From: Lachnospiraceae bacterium
GTDB lineage: Bacteria; Bacillota; Clostridia; Lachnospirales; Lachnospiraceae
Assembly: GCA_017479935.1 (NCBI GenBank)
Contig: JAFVBO010000104.1
Coordinates: 1-64,000 of the forward strand
Reading direction: 5' to 3'
DNA length: 64,000 bases
Below the pieces are notes generated by a model. That model did no database searches and had not been told where the DNA came from. It saw only the letters and a program-made list of their open reading frames with translations. Made by a program: the position numbers and the translations under genes. Below are positions 19,690 to 28,489 of this stretch, in pieces. Each line of letters begins with the position of its first letter. Within the stretch, counting starts at the first letter, position 1.

Positions 19690-20568
19690 ATGAAAAGCTG
19701 GTTTGTGGCGCACCGGCCGTCAAAGCGCCGCCTTGTGCAGCTGTATTGTGCGCTGCTCGTAAACGCAAATCTGAAAGGCTTTGTGGAGGGGAAGATCTAC
19801 ACTGGGCCTTTAAAGAATGCCTGTGCTCCCGGTTTAAACTGTTACTCCTGTCCCGGAGCTGTCCTTGCCTGCCCTTTAGGCGCGCTGCAAAACGCCGTGG
19901 CGTCTTCCGGAGCAAGAGCCGGAACCTATGTGCTGGGCATTTTGATGCTGTATGGCCTGATCGCGGGGCGCACCATCTGCGGATGGCTGTGTCCCTTTGG
20001 CCTGGTGCAGGAGCTTTTGCATAAGATTCCCACACCCAAGATCCCTAAAGGGTCGGTGACAAGGGCCTTGTCTTACCTGAAATATATCATCCTTGCTGTC
20101 TTTGTAGTGCTTCTGCCGCTATGGTATGCCGCAGCGCAGGGTCTGCCTGTGCCTGCCTTTTGTAAATATATTTGCCCGGCCGGAACATTAGAAGGCGCAG
20201 GCGGACTCCTGGCGCATCCGAATAACAGCTACCTGTATGCCCTGTTAGGCGAATTGTTTACCAGAAAAGCTGTGATCCTGGTGGCGGTGGCGATACTTTG
20301 TGTTTTCTGTTACCGCGCCTTCTGCCGCTTTATCTGCCCTCTGGGTGCCATCTACAGCCTTTTTTCGCGGGTGGCTATCATCGGGGTGAAGATGGAAGAA
20401 GCTTCGTGTATCAACTGCGGCGAGTGCATACGAAAGTGCAAAATGGATATCCGGAAGGTGGGAGACCATGAGTGCATCCACTGTGGCGAGTGCATATCCT
20501 CCTGCCCCACAAAGGCAATCTCCATCAAGGCCGGGAAGATTGTGCTGGCAGCGCCGGAGAAATTGTGA
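19690..20568 (+). CDS. membrane 4Fe-4S polyferredoxin (NapH/YccM-like)
   Basis: 292 residues. Four membrane-associated Cys-Pro motifs of NapH type (ACPLGALQ, CGWLCPFGL, CKYICPAGT, CRFICPLGA) are interleaved with hydrophobic segments, and the C-terminus carries two [4Fe-4S] ferredoxin motifs (CINCGECIRKC and CIHCGECISSC). Such proteins carry electrons between the quinone pool or cytoplasmic ferredoxin and periplasm-facing partners. I chose the ATG immediately after the mini-protein stop; a longer frame from 19636 overlaps that gene. The TGA stop forms part of a GTGACAG repeat. Its electron acceptor is not evident; a secreted FMN_bind protein lies 0.7 kb downstream. Confidence 0.88.
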   Translation: MKSWFVAHRPSKRRLVQLYCALLVNANLKGFVEGKIYTGPLKNACAPGLNCYSCPGAVLACPLGALQNAVASSGARAGTYVLGILMLYGLIAGRTICGWLCPFGLVQELLHKIPTPKIPKGSVTRALSYLKYIILAVFVVLLPLWYAAAQGLPVPAFCKYICPAGTLEGAGGLLAHPNNSYLYALLGELFTRKAVILVAVAILCVFCYRAFCRFICPLGAIYSLFSRVAIIGVKMEEASCINCGECIRKCKMDIRKVGDHECIHCGECISSCPTKAISIKAGKIVLAAPEKL

Positions 20569-20615
20569 CAGTGTGACACAGGTCCGTCCCCTGTCACACG
20601 TCCCCTGTCACACTC
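20565..20615. repeat. GTGACAGGGGACGG repeat family, copy B (short)
   Basis: Contains GACACAGGTCCGTCCCCTGT and a second CGTCCCCTGTCACAC. It overlaps the stop codon of the polyferredoxin gene. Confidence 0.85.
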
Positions 20616-20639
20616 GCATCACAATATGAGGGAAAAACT

Positions 20640-21143
20640 ATGGCTGAAGCAGCACTTCAAATTCATAACATTCCGCCTTTGTACGACGAGCGATCCCAGG
20701 TGTTGATCCTGGGATCGTTTCCGTCTGTCAAATCGCGGGAAGCAAAGTTCTTTTATGGGCATCCGCAGAACCGTTTCTGGAAGGTGGTGGCGGCGCTGAC
20801 GAATGAGCCGGTGCCACAGACCGTTCCGGAGAAGAAGGCGTTGGCGCTTTCCCATGGCATTGCGATGTGGGACGTGATCGGGCAGTGCGTGATCACGGGA
20901 TCTTCCGATACTTCCATCAAGGATGTGGTTCCGAATGACATTCGGGTGATCCTGCAGGCAGCGCCTATCCGGCAGATTGTTTGCAATGGGACGAAGTCAT
21001 TTGAGATGTATCAGAAATACCTGCTCCCGCTGACGGGAAGGGAGGCCGTGCGCCTGCCGTCTACAAGCCCGGCCAACGCGGCTTGTTCGTTAGAGAAGCT
21101 TAAAGGAAAATGGGCAGATACCCTTTCAGAATACCTGTTATGA
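20640..21143 (+). CDS. DNA-deoxyinosine glycosylase
   Basis: 167 residues of the uracil-DNA-glycosylase superfamily, HDG branch, which removes hypoxanthine from DNA after adenine deamination. The active-site region is LILGSFPSVKSREAKFFYG (the GSFPS loop, followed by the conserved Tyr/Gly and PQNRFWKV), and LPSTSPANA near residue 140 is the helix-start motif that contacts the minor groove. GAGGG lies upstream of the ATG. It sits between two redox/envelope genes without a clear functional link. Confidence 0.88.
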   Translation: MAEAALQIHNIPPLYDERSQVLILGSFPSVKSREAKFFYGHPQNRFWKVVAALTNEPVPQTVPEKKALALSHGIAMWDVIGQCVITGSSDTSIKDVVPNDIRVILQAAPIRQIVCNGTKSFEMYQKYLLPLTGREAVRLPSTSPANAACSLEKLKGKWADTLSEYLL

Positions 21144-21154
21144 CGAGAAAATCA

Positions 21155-21182
21155 TTGAATCCCGGCAGTCTTCTGGTATAAT
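21155..21182 (+). promoter_or_regulatory. promoter of the FMN_bind-M16 gene
   Basis: TTGAAT, a 16-base spacer and a perfect TATAAT. Confidence 0.75.
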
Positions 21183-21294
21183 AGTTCGCGAAAGCGGGCT
21201 CCTTAAAAAAGAGCGGTCAGTTATTCGTGAAACTTAAAGTCCGGATCACGCTCCCAAAAGGAACCGTCAAAAGAATTCAAGGAGGAAAAGGAAC

Positions 21295-24200
21295 ATGAAG
21301 AAACGGATGAGTGCAGCCTTTCTGGCGCTTTGCCTGGTTTTCAGCCTTCTGCTTGGTTCTGTCAGCTCATTTGCGGACGAAGCCGAGAGCAAGGCAGCTG
21401 AGACCGAAGCAGCGGCAGAGGTGGCAGCAGAAGCAGAGGCGGCAGCCGCCGGTCAGTACAAGGACGGCGTCTATTCTGCCACGACGATTGGCGCGGACAT
21501 GGCCGGAAGCGGTGATCTGACGGCAACCGTCACGATTGAAAACGGCGTCATCAAGTCGGTCGAAATCGTAGCTCCCAGGGATAATGCCAGCCTGGGTATG
21601 ATGGCGATCGCACAGCTTCCGTCCAAGATTGTGGAAGCGAACGGCACGGAAGGCGTGGATGTGACAATGGGTGCTTCCCTGACCAGTGACGCTATCTTCC
21701 GGGCTGTGAACATGTGCCTGGAGGAGGCAAAGGTGGAAGCTGCGCCTGAGACCGAGGAAGCCACGGAAGAAGCCGGAAGTGAAGCAGAGACCGAGGAAGC
21801 CACGGAAGAAGCCGGAACCGAAGCTGAAACCGAGGAGGCCACGGAAGAAGCCGGAACCGAAGCTGAAACCGAGGAGGCCACCGAGGCCGAGCCCACAAAA
21901 GAGGCTGAAACCGAAGGCGCGGAAGAACCCGGGACCGAAGTGGAAACCATGATCACGCTGCCGGCGGATCTGATGCCCGGCACGGTCATCAACGGCTTTG
22001 AAGTCGTGGAAGTAAAGGACTTCCCGCTGATCGGCGGTGTAGCCGTTTACTTTGAGCACCAGAGAACCGGCGCGAAGGTCATCTATATCGCGAACGATGA
22101 TACGAACCGTGTGTTTGATCTGACCTTCCTGACCCGTTCGATCGACAACACGGGTCTGCCGCACGTATTTGAGCATGCGACCCTGGACGGCTCCGAAAAG
22201 TATCCGTCCAAGACCCTGTTCTTTAACCTGATTTACCAGAGCTATCAGACGTACATGAACGCGTCCACCTACGACTGCATGACCACCTTCCCTGTGGCCA
22301 GCCTGTCGGAGGCGCAGCTTCTGAAACTGGCGGATTACTACACCGACAGCTGCTTAAACCCGATGATCATGGAGGATGAGAGTATCTTCCGCGAGGAAGC
22401 ATGGCGTTACCGCATGGCAAGCGCCGACGCCCCGCTTACGATCGAGGGCACCGTGTACTCGGAGATGCTGGGCGCGAACACTCTGCCCACGCAGGCATAC
22501 CACAACTACACGAAGGTCACCTTCCCGGGATCCTACTTAGGATTTGTCTCCGGTGGCGACACGGCCTACATTCCGGACATGACCTGGGATAGCTTAAAGA
22601 GCTATCACGATCTGTTCTACCATCCGTCCAACTGTGTCGGCTATCTGTACGGTGAAATTGAGGATTATCCGGCGTTCTTACAGCTTTTGGACGATGCGTT
22701 CGCGCCGTTTGAAAAGCGCGAGTTCGTCTTTGAAGACGCGGACTATGAGCCCATCACCGCGCCGGTTGTGGAAGAACTGGCCTACCCGGTGGAAGCGGGT
22801 TCGGATACCAACCACACCGCCAGCATTTACTACAGCTTTATCTGCCGCGATGTGGAAGACGAAGAAATCCTGCAGCTTGACACCCTGACTGATCTTCTGA
22901 TCGAGGAGGCGTCTCCGTTAAAGCAGGCCCTCAAGAAGGCTCTGCCGTATGCAAGCTTTGCCTCCTTCATCGAGATGGCGGGCCCGGAGCCGGCGATTGT
23001 CTTCTCCGTGGACAACGTGAACCGCGAGGACGCGGAAGTTTTCAAGAATACGGTGGACACCGTCCTTGCCCAGGTGGCGGAGAACGGTTTTGACCAGGCG
23101 ATGGTTGATTCTGTCATGGCGGGTCTTGCCATGAGCACACGCTTAACCCGCGAGGCATCCGATGTCGGCGTGGAGAGCATCATCCCCAACATGGCGTACA
23201 ATTACGCCTGCACCGGCAACATCTGGCAGTATCTGGACTATGTGGATGCGTTAAACCAGATGGATGTCTGGAACGCGGAAGGCCGCTACGCGAACGTAGT
23301 TGGCAAGTATCTGGCGGGCAGCGAGCTGACCGCTTTAACCGTTACGTATCCGGAAGCCGGTCTGAAGGAGCAGCTGGCAGCGGCGGAAACCGAGCGCCTG
23401 GCGGAAGTGAAGGCTGCCATGAGCGAGGAAGAGATCGCTGCGATCGTGGCTTCTTCTAACGCGGCAGATGAGCCGGAAGACAGCTCCGCCCTCGTGGCAC
23501 AGCTGCAGGCTGTCACCGTTGCCTCCCTTCCGGAGGAAATCAAGGAATATGAGCTGACCGATGAGATGGGCGAGGACGGCGTGCGCCGCATCAACGTCAT
23601 CGCCGGTGTGGAAGGCGTAGGTCAGGTTGACCTGTACTTTGACGCTGCTTCCCTGCCGCAGGAAGGCATTCACCTGTTCAAGCTCTATACCGACCTGTTA
23701 GGTTACCTTGATACCCGCGATTACACCCGCGAGGAGATCGACAACCTGGCCAGCCGTTACCTGTACGGCTATGGCGCGGAAATCGCCCTGACCGGCCACG
23801 TGTATGACTATCATCCTTATCTGCACACCGGCTGGATTGGCACCGACGAAGACCTGGCGACCGGCTATGAACTGATCGGAAGCCTGCTTTACAACCTGAA
23901 GCTGGAAGACACGGATCGCCTGGTGGAAGCTGTTTCCGCGATCAAGGCGAACTTAAAGTCCTACATCACCAGCAACTCCTACGCGGTTATGCTGTATCGC
24001 AGCTACTCTCACTACTGGCCGATGTATCAGTACATGAGCTATGCGAACTACCTGGAGTATTATCAGTTCTTAAACGACTTTGAAGCGCTCCTGGCGGCGG
24101 ATCCGGAATCGGCGGTCGCAACCCTGCAGTATATCCAGAGCTTCTTCTACAACCGCGAGGGCGCCATTGCCGTCTTCAGCGGAAGCGAAGAGAGCATCGA

Positions 24201-25293
24201 AAACAACAAGGCGATTGCGGATGAGTTCTTTGGCGCGATGCCGCAGGAAGAAAGCCCGGCAGTCGAGTATGACCTGCCGCAGGCAGAGCTGTCCGAAGCG
24301 CTCGTGATTGAGAGCAACGTACAGTTTAACGGTCTGGTTGCCAACTACGAGGCGATGGGCGAGGAGGGCTTTACGGCCGATATGGACGCTGTTATCGCCC
24401 TGGTGAGCGATATGTACCTGCTGCCGATGCTGCGCGATCAGTACGGCGCGTACAGCGTGTTCCACTCCGCAGGCTTAGAGAGCGGTGTGTACATCATCAC
24501 CTACCGGGATCCCAACGTGGAAGAAACCTTCGAGGTGTTCAACAACCTTCCGGAGTTTGTAGAGAACCTGGAAGTGGATCAGGAAACCTTAAACGGTTAC
24601 ATCCTGTCCTCCTACGTGTATTACGCACAGTCGGGCGGTGAGTTAAGCGGTGCGGTTGCCGCGGCAAAGGCAGCGATCGACGGCAAGGCACAGGATCGCT
24701 ATCTGGCCTACATGGAGCAGTTAAAGTCCGTAACGCCTGAAAAGGTGAAGGAATACGCGTCCATGTACGCGAATATGCTGGCAAACGGCGTAATCTTTAC
24801 GGCCGGCGGCGCAGGCGTGATTGCGGAGAACGAGTACCTGTATGACGCAATCAACAACCCGTTTGGTTCTGTTGATCTGACGCAGGTGGTGTTAGAGGAT
24901 GTTCCGGAAGACGATGAAGCCTATGAAGCCATCCGCTTCGTGTTTGAAAACGGCCTGATGGCAGCAGCCGGCGAGAATGTGTTTGGCAAGGATGACAAGG
25001 CGACAGCGGCTGATCTTGTTCTGGCCCTGTACGCAATGGGCCTTGGCCAGCCCGGCGACGCAGCCAGCGCAGCAGCGGAACTGGCAGAGTATGGCATTGT
25101 TGCGGAAGACATCGATGTTGACGCAGCTCTGACCGGTGAAGCGGCAAAAGCGGGCTTTAGCGGCTTAAGCGCTGCTTTCGGCCTTGACAAGACCTACGGC
25201 GTTCCGGAGGAATTGCCGGAAGAGATGACCAGAGGCGATCTGGCGGTGGCAGTTATGAATTATTATGCGAAGCTGATGGAGGCATTCGCGTAA
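21295..25293 (+). CDS. secreted FMN_bind - M16C peptidase - SLH-like fusion
   Basis: 1332 residues. A signal peptide (1-~28) is followed by an FMN_bind domain (~54-146) with the flavinylation-type motif MGASLTSDA (candidate acceptor Thr130), then an acidic linker with about four repeats of EEATEEAGTEAET (~152-217). An M16C (presequence-protease-like) double-domain peptidase follows, with the inverted zinc site His290-x-x-Glu293-His294 (GLPHVFEHATLDG) and a downstream FREEAWRYR glutamate near 368. Residues ~1200-1332 look like one clear and one degenerate S-layer homology repeat (LEDVPEDDEAYEAI...ENGLM). It should therefore sit at the cell surface. AAGGAGGAAAAGG precedes the ATG. ApbE, needed for flavin attachment, is not in the window. 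Confidence 0.85.
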   Translation: MKKRMSAAFLALCLVFSLLLGSVSSFADEAESKAAETEAAAEVAAEAEAAAAGQYKDGVYSATTIGADMAGSGDLTATVTIENGVIKSVEIVAPRDNASLGMMAIAQLPSKIVEANGTEGVDVTMGASLTSDAIFRAVNMCLEEAKVEAAPETEEATEEAGSEAETEEATEEAGTEAETEEATEEAGTEAETEEATEAEPTKEAETEGAEEPGTEVETMITLPADLMPGTVINGFEVVEVKDFPLIGGVAVYFEHQRTGAKVIYIANDDTNRVFDLTFLTRSIDNTGLPHVFEHATLDGSEKYPSKTLFFNLIYQSYQTYMNASTYDCMTTFPVASLSEAQLLKLADYYTDSCLNPMIMEDESIFREEAWRYRMASADAPLTIEGTVYSEMLGANTLPTQAYHNYTKVTFPGSYLGFVSGGDTAYIPDMTWDSLKSYHDLFYHPSNCVGYLYGEIEDYPAFLQLLDDAFAPFEKREFVFEDADYEPITAPVVEELAYPVEAGSDTNHTASIYYSFICRDVEDEEILQLDTLTDLLIEEASPLKQALKKALPYASFASFIEMAGPEPAIVFSVDNVNREDAEVFKNTVDTVLAQVAENGFDQAMVDSVMAGLAMSTRLTREASDVGVESIIPNMAYNYACTGNIWQYLDYVDALNQMDVWNAEGRYANVVGKYLAGSELTALTVTYPEAGLKEQLAAAETERLAEVKAAMSEEEIAAIVASSNAADEPEDSSALVAQLQAVTVASLPEEIKEYELTDEMGEDGVRRINVIAGVEGVGQVDLYFDAASLPQEGIHLFKLYTDLLGYLDTRDYTREEIDNLASRYLYGYGAEIALTGHVYDYHPYLHTGWIGTDEDLATGYELIGSLLYNLKLEDTDRLVEAVSAIKANLKSYITSNSYAVMLYRSYSHYWPMYQYMSYANYLEYYQFLNDFEALLAADPESAVATLQYIQSFFYNREGAIAVFSGSEESIENNKAIADEFFGAMPQEESPAVEYDLPQAELSEALVIESNVQFNGLVANYEAMGEEGFTADMDAVIALVSDMYLLPMLRDQYGAYSVFHSAGLESGVYIITYRDPNVEETFEVFNNLPEFVENLEVDQETLNGYILSSYVYYAQSGGELSGAVAAAKAAIDGKAQDRYLAYMEQLKSVTPEKVKEYASMYANMLANGVIFTAGGAGVIAENEYLYDAINNPFGSVDLTQVVLEDVPEDDEAYEAIRFVFENGLMAAAGENVFGKDDKATAADLVLALYAMGLGQPGDAASAAAELAEYGIVAEDIDVDAALTGEAAKAGFSGLSAAFGLDKTYGVPEELPEEMTRGDLAVAVMNYYAKLMEAFA

Positions 25294-25319
25294 AGATCAT
25301 TAACCCAAAAGGAAACTAA

Positions 25320-25366
25320 GCAGGGGCGGACTTGCGTACTACTTGAAGTACGTGGTCCGCCCCTGC
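25320..25366. other. stable hairpin after the M16 gene
   Basis: A perfect 12-base inverted repeat (GCAGGGGCGGAC / GTCCGCCCCTGC) with an inner TACT/AGTA stem. No T-run follows, so it may be an mRNA 3' stabiliser or a factor-dependent stop. Confidence 0.6.
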
Positions 25367-25384
25367 CATGCGTCAAAACCATGG

Positions 25385-25413
25385 TTGCAATAGCGGCGCG
25401 CTTATGGTATGAT
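25385..25413 (+). promoter_or_regulatory. promoter of the rfb operon
   Basis: TTGCAA, 17 bases, TATGAT; the rfbA start lies 57 bases downstream. Confidence 0.75.
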
Positions 25414-25469
25414 GATTCCGTATGCACGGACAAAAGTGCCCGGCATCCATATAGATACGGAGGTTATCC

Positions 25470-26357
25470 ATGAAAGGAATCATTCTGGCCGGCGGGTCCG
25501 GCACTCGCCTGTATCCTCTGACAAAGGTTACGTCCAAACAGCTTCTTCCGATTTATGACAAGCCCATGATCTACTATCCGCTTTCGGTGCTTATGAACGC
25601 CGGAATCCGGGACATCCTGATCATCTCCACGCCGGATGATACGCCTCGCTTTCAGGCGCTTTTAGGCGACGGCCATCACTTCGGCATCGAATTGTCCTAT
25701 GCGGTGCAGGAAAGCCCGGATGGTCTGGCGCAGGCCTTCCTTATAGGCGAGGAATTTATCGGAAGCGATTCCGTGGCCATGATTTTAGGCGATAACATTT
25801 TTCACGGGCATGGACTTAGAAGCCGGCTGATGAAGGCGGCAGCGAAGGAAAAAGGAGCCACGGTGTTCGGCTACTACGTGGATGATCCGGAGCGTTTTGG
25901 CATCGTGGAGTTTGACAAAGACGGAAAGGCCATCTCCATTGAGGAAAAGCCGGCGCATCCGAAGTCCAATTACTGCGTCACCGGTCTGTATTTTTACGAC
26001 AACCGCGTCGTGGAATATGCAAAGGCCTTAAAGCCGTCCGCCCGCGGCGAGCTGGAGATTACGGACTTAAACCGTATTTATCTGGAAAACGGCGAGCTGG
26101 AGGTTACCCTTTTAGGACAGGGCTTTACCTGGCTGGATACAGGAACGCATGAGTCCCTCGTGGACGCCACCAACTTTGTACATACCATTGAGACACATCA
26201 GCACCGAAAGATTGCCTGCTTAGAGGAGATCGCCTTCCTTCGCGGCTGGATCTCCCGCGAGGAGCTCACGAAAACCTATGAGGTGCTGAAAAAGAACGAG
26301 TACGGTGCGTACTTAAAGGATATTCTGGACGGAAAGTATCTGGAAGAAACGAAATAA
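25470..26357 (+). CDS. rfbA: glucose-1-phosphate thymidylyltransferase
   Basis: First step of dTDP-L-rhamnose synthesis: glucose-1-phosphate plus dTTP gives dTDP-glucose. 295 residues, the normal size. The nucleotidyltransferase signature [16 protein letters not shown] is at the N-terminus, followed by [17 protein letters not shown], the metal-site LGDNIFHG (~108) and [16 protein letters not shown] lies ahead of the ATG. rfbB begins 16 bases after the stop. Confidence 0.97.
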   Translation: MKGIILAGGSGTRLYPLTKVTSKQLLPIYDKPMIYYPLSVLMNAGIRDILIISTPDDTPRFQALLGDGHHFGIELSYAVQESPDGLAQAFLIGEEFIGSDSVAMILGDNIFHGHGLRSRLMKAAAKEKGATVFGYYVDDPERFGIVEFDKDGKAISIEEKPAHPKSNYCVTGLYFYDNRVVEYAKALKPSARGELEITDLNRIYLENGELEVTLLGQGFTWLDTGTHESLVDATNFVHTIETHQHRKIACLEEIAFLRGWISREELTKTYEVLKKNEYGAYLKDILDGKYLEETK

Positions 26358-26373
26358 GGAGAAAAAAATACTT

Positions 26374-27405
26374 ATGAAAATTCTCGTAACCGGCGGAGCT
26401 GGTTTTATTGGCGGAAATTTTGTACATTACATGGTCAACAAATATCCGGAAGACATGATTGTTAACCTGGACCTCTTAACCTACGCAGGGAATCTGGAAA
26501 CCTTAAAACCTGTGGAAGATAAACCCAACTACCGCTTTGTGCGCGGGGACATCGCGGACAGAGAGTTCATTTTCAAGCTGTTTGAGGAAGAGAAGTTTGA
26601 CGTTGTGATCAACTTTGCGGCGGAGAGCCATGTAGACCGTTCCATCTCGGATCCCGGCATTTTTGTGAAGACGAACGTCTTAGGAACGACGACGCTCCTT
26701 GACGCCTCCCGCGAATTTGGCGTGAAGCGTTATCATCAGGTTTCCACAGACGAAGTATACGGGGATCTGCCGCTTGATCGTCCGGACCTGTTCTTTACGG
26801 AGACGACGCCGTTACATACTTCCAGTCCGTACTCCTCCAGCAAAGCCAGTGCGGATCTGTTTGTCCTGGCTTATCACCGCACCTACGGGCTGCCCGTCAC
26901 GGTGTCCCGGTGCTCTAACAACTACGGCCCTTATCAGTTCCCGGAGAAGCTGATCCCGCTCATGATCAGCCGGGCGCTGGCGGATGAAAGCCTGCCCGTG
27001 TACGGAAACGGCGCAAATGTGCGTGACTGGCTGCATGTGTACGATCACTGTGTGGCGATCGACCTGATCGTGCGCGAAGGCAAGGTGGGCGAGGTGTACA
27101 ACATCGGCGGCCACAACGAGCGCACGAACATGGAAGTAGTAAAGACCATTTTAAAGGCTCTTGGAAAGCCGGAGAGCCTGATCACCCATGTGACCGACCG
27201 CTTAGGGCACGATCGCCGCTACGCGATCGATCCTACGAAGCTGGAGACGGAGCTTGGCTGGAAGCCGAAATACACCTTCGACACCGGTATCCCGGAAACG
27301 ATTAAATGGTATCTGGATAACGAGGACTGGTGGAAGCACATCATCAGCGGCGAGTACAGCCAGTACTATGAGAAGATGTACGGCCAGAAGAAAGTGATCG
27401 GGTAA
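26374..27405 (+). CDS. rfbB: dTDP-glucose 4,6-dehydratase
   Basis: Second step of dTDP-rhamnose synthesis, an extended short-chain dehydrogenase using tightly bound NAD. 343 residues. The Rossmann motif is TGGAGFIGGNF, the catalytic Thr-Asp-Glu is in VSTDEVYGDL, and the YxxxK pair is in PYSSSKASAD. AAGGAG precedes the start. The next gene of the pathway here is rfbD; the epimerase gene rfbC, which usually lies between rfbA and rfbB or nearby, is missing. Confidence 0.97.
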   Translation: MKILVTGGAGFIGGNFVHYMVNKYPEDMIVNLDLLTYAGNLETLKPVEDKPNYRFVRGDIADREFIFKLFEEEKFDVVINFAAESHVDRSISDPGIFVKTNVLGTTTLLDASREFGVKRYHQVSTDEVYGDLPLDRPDLFFTETTPLHTSSPYSSSKASADLFVLAYHRTYGLPVTVSRCSNNYGPYQFPEKLIPLMISRALADESLPVYGNGANVRDWLHVYDHCVAIDLIVREGKVGEVYNIGGHNERTNMEVVKTILKALGKPESLITHVTDRLGHDRRYAIDPTKLETELGWKPKYTFDTGIPETIKWYLDNEDWWKHIISGEYSQYYEKMYGQKKVIG

Positions 27406-27457
27406 GTTGAAGATGCGTGCGAAGGTCGCACAAGAATAATTGAAAGAGATGTTACAT

Positions 27458-27504
27458 CGGCCGCCCACTGTTGCCTTCAGGCAGCAAATGCTTTAGGGCG
27501 GCCG
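27458..27504. other. intra-operon hairpin between rfbB and rfbD
   Basis: CGGCCGCCC pairs with GGGCGGCCG around an inner GTTGCCT/AGGCAGC stem. No T-run follows, so rfbD probably remains co-transcribed. Confidence 0.6.
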
Positions 27505-27530
27505 TGCGGATATAGAGAAGGATAAACAGG

Positions 27531-28457
27531 ATGAAAGTTTTGGTAACCGGTGTGGCCGGCCAGCTTGGCCACGATGTGATGAATGAGCTGGCAAAGCGCG
27601 GCTACGAGGGGATCGGGAGTGATCTGGCCCCGGAATATGCCGGCATCATGGATGGGAGCGCGGTCACAAAGATGCCTTATAAGCCCATGGACATTACCAA
27701 TGCGGCCCAGGTGAACGCTCTTCTTTCGGAGGTAAAACCGGATGTGGTAGTGCACTGTGCGGCCTGGACGGCAGTGGACCTGGCGGAGGATGAAGACAAG
27801 CAGGCGAAGGTGCGTGCCATCAACGCCGGCGGCACGGAAAATATCGCAAAGGCCTGCAAGGAGCTGGACGCGAAGATGGTGTACATCAGCACCGACTACG
27901 TATTCGACGGCCAGGGAGAGACCCCGTGGGAGCCGGATTGCCGTGATTACAAGCCGTTAAACGTCTATGGGCAGACCAAGCTGGAGGGCGAGCTGGCGGT
28001 CAGCGGGCTTTTGGAGAAATATTTCATCGTCCGCATCGCCTGGGTGTTTGGCTTAAACGGCAAGAACTTTATTAAGACGATGCTAAAGCTTTCTGAGACG
28101 CACGACACGCTGCGCGTCGTCTGCGATCAGGTGGGTACCCCCACATATACGCTGGATCTGGCAAGGCTTTTAGTGGATATGATCGAAACCGACCGCTATG
28201 GGTATTATCACGCTACCAATGAGGGCGGGTATATTTCCTGGTACGATTTCACCTGTGAAATTTTCCGCCAGGCGAACAAGAACGTGAACGTCATTCCGGT
28301 GACGACGGCGGAGTACGGCCTTTCCAAGGCAGCCAGACCGTTTAACAGCCGCCTTGATAAGAAAAAGCTGGTGGAGGCCGGCTTTACGCCTCTCCCCGAC
28401 TGGAAGGATGCGTTAGCGCGGTATTTGCAGGAGCTGGCAAAACAGGAGCAGAACTGA
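27531..28457 (+). CDS. rfbD: dTDP-4-dehydrorhamnose reductase
   Basis: Final step of dTDP-L-rhamnose synthesis, reducing dTDP-4-keto-rhamnose with NAD(P)H. 308 residues with the Rossmann motif VTGVAGQLGHDV, the YVFDGQGETPW segment typical of RmlD, and a YxxxK in NVYGQTKLEGE. It follows rfbB by 125 bases that hold a GC-rich hairpin. dTDP-rhamnose is used for cell-wall or capsule polymers; the glycosyltransferases that would use it are not in this window. Confidence 0.95.
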   Translation: MKVLVTGVAGQLGHDVMNELAKRGYEGIGSDLAPEYAGIMDGSAVTKMPYKPMDITNAAQVNALLSEVKPDVVVHCAAWTAVDLAEDEDKQAKVRAINAGGTENIAKACKELDAKMVYISTDYVFDGQGETPWEPDCRDYKPLNVYGQTKLEGELAVSGLLEKYFIVRIAWVFGLNGKNFIKTMLKLSETHDTLRVVCDQVGTPTYTLDLARLLVDMIETDRYGYYHATNEGGYISWYDFTCEIFRQANKNVNVIPVTTAEYGLSKAARPFNSRLDKKKLVEAGFTPLPDWKDALARYLQELAKQEQN

Positions 28458-28462
28458 CAAAC

Positions 28463-28480
28463 AGCGGCTTTGCAGCCGCT
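28463..28480 (+). other. small hairpin just before hisC
   Basis: AGCGGCT, TTGC, AGCCGCT: a perfect 7-base stem ending nine bases before the hisC ATG, in the place where a ribosome site is expected. No good ribosome site is visible otherwise. Confidence 0.5.
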
Positions 28481-28489
28481 TCACTGGAC

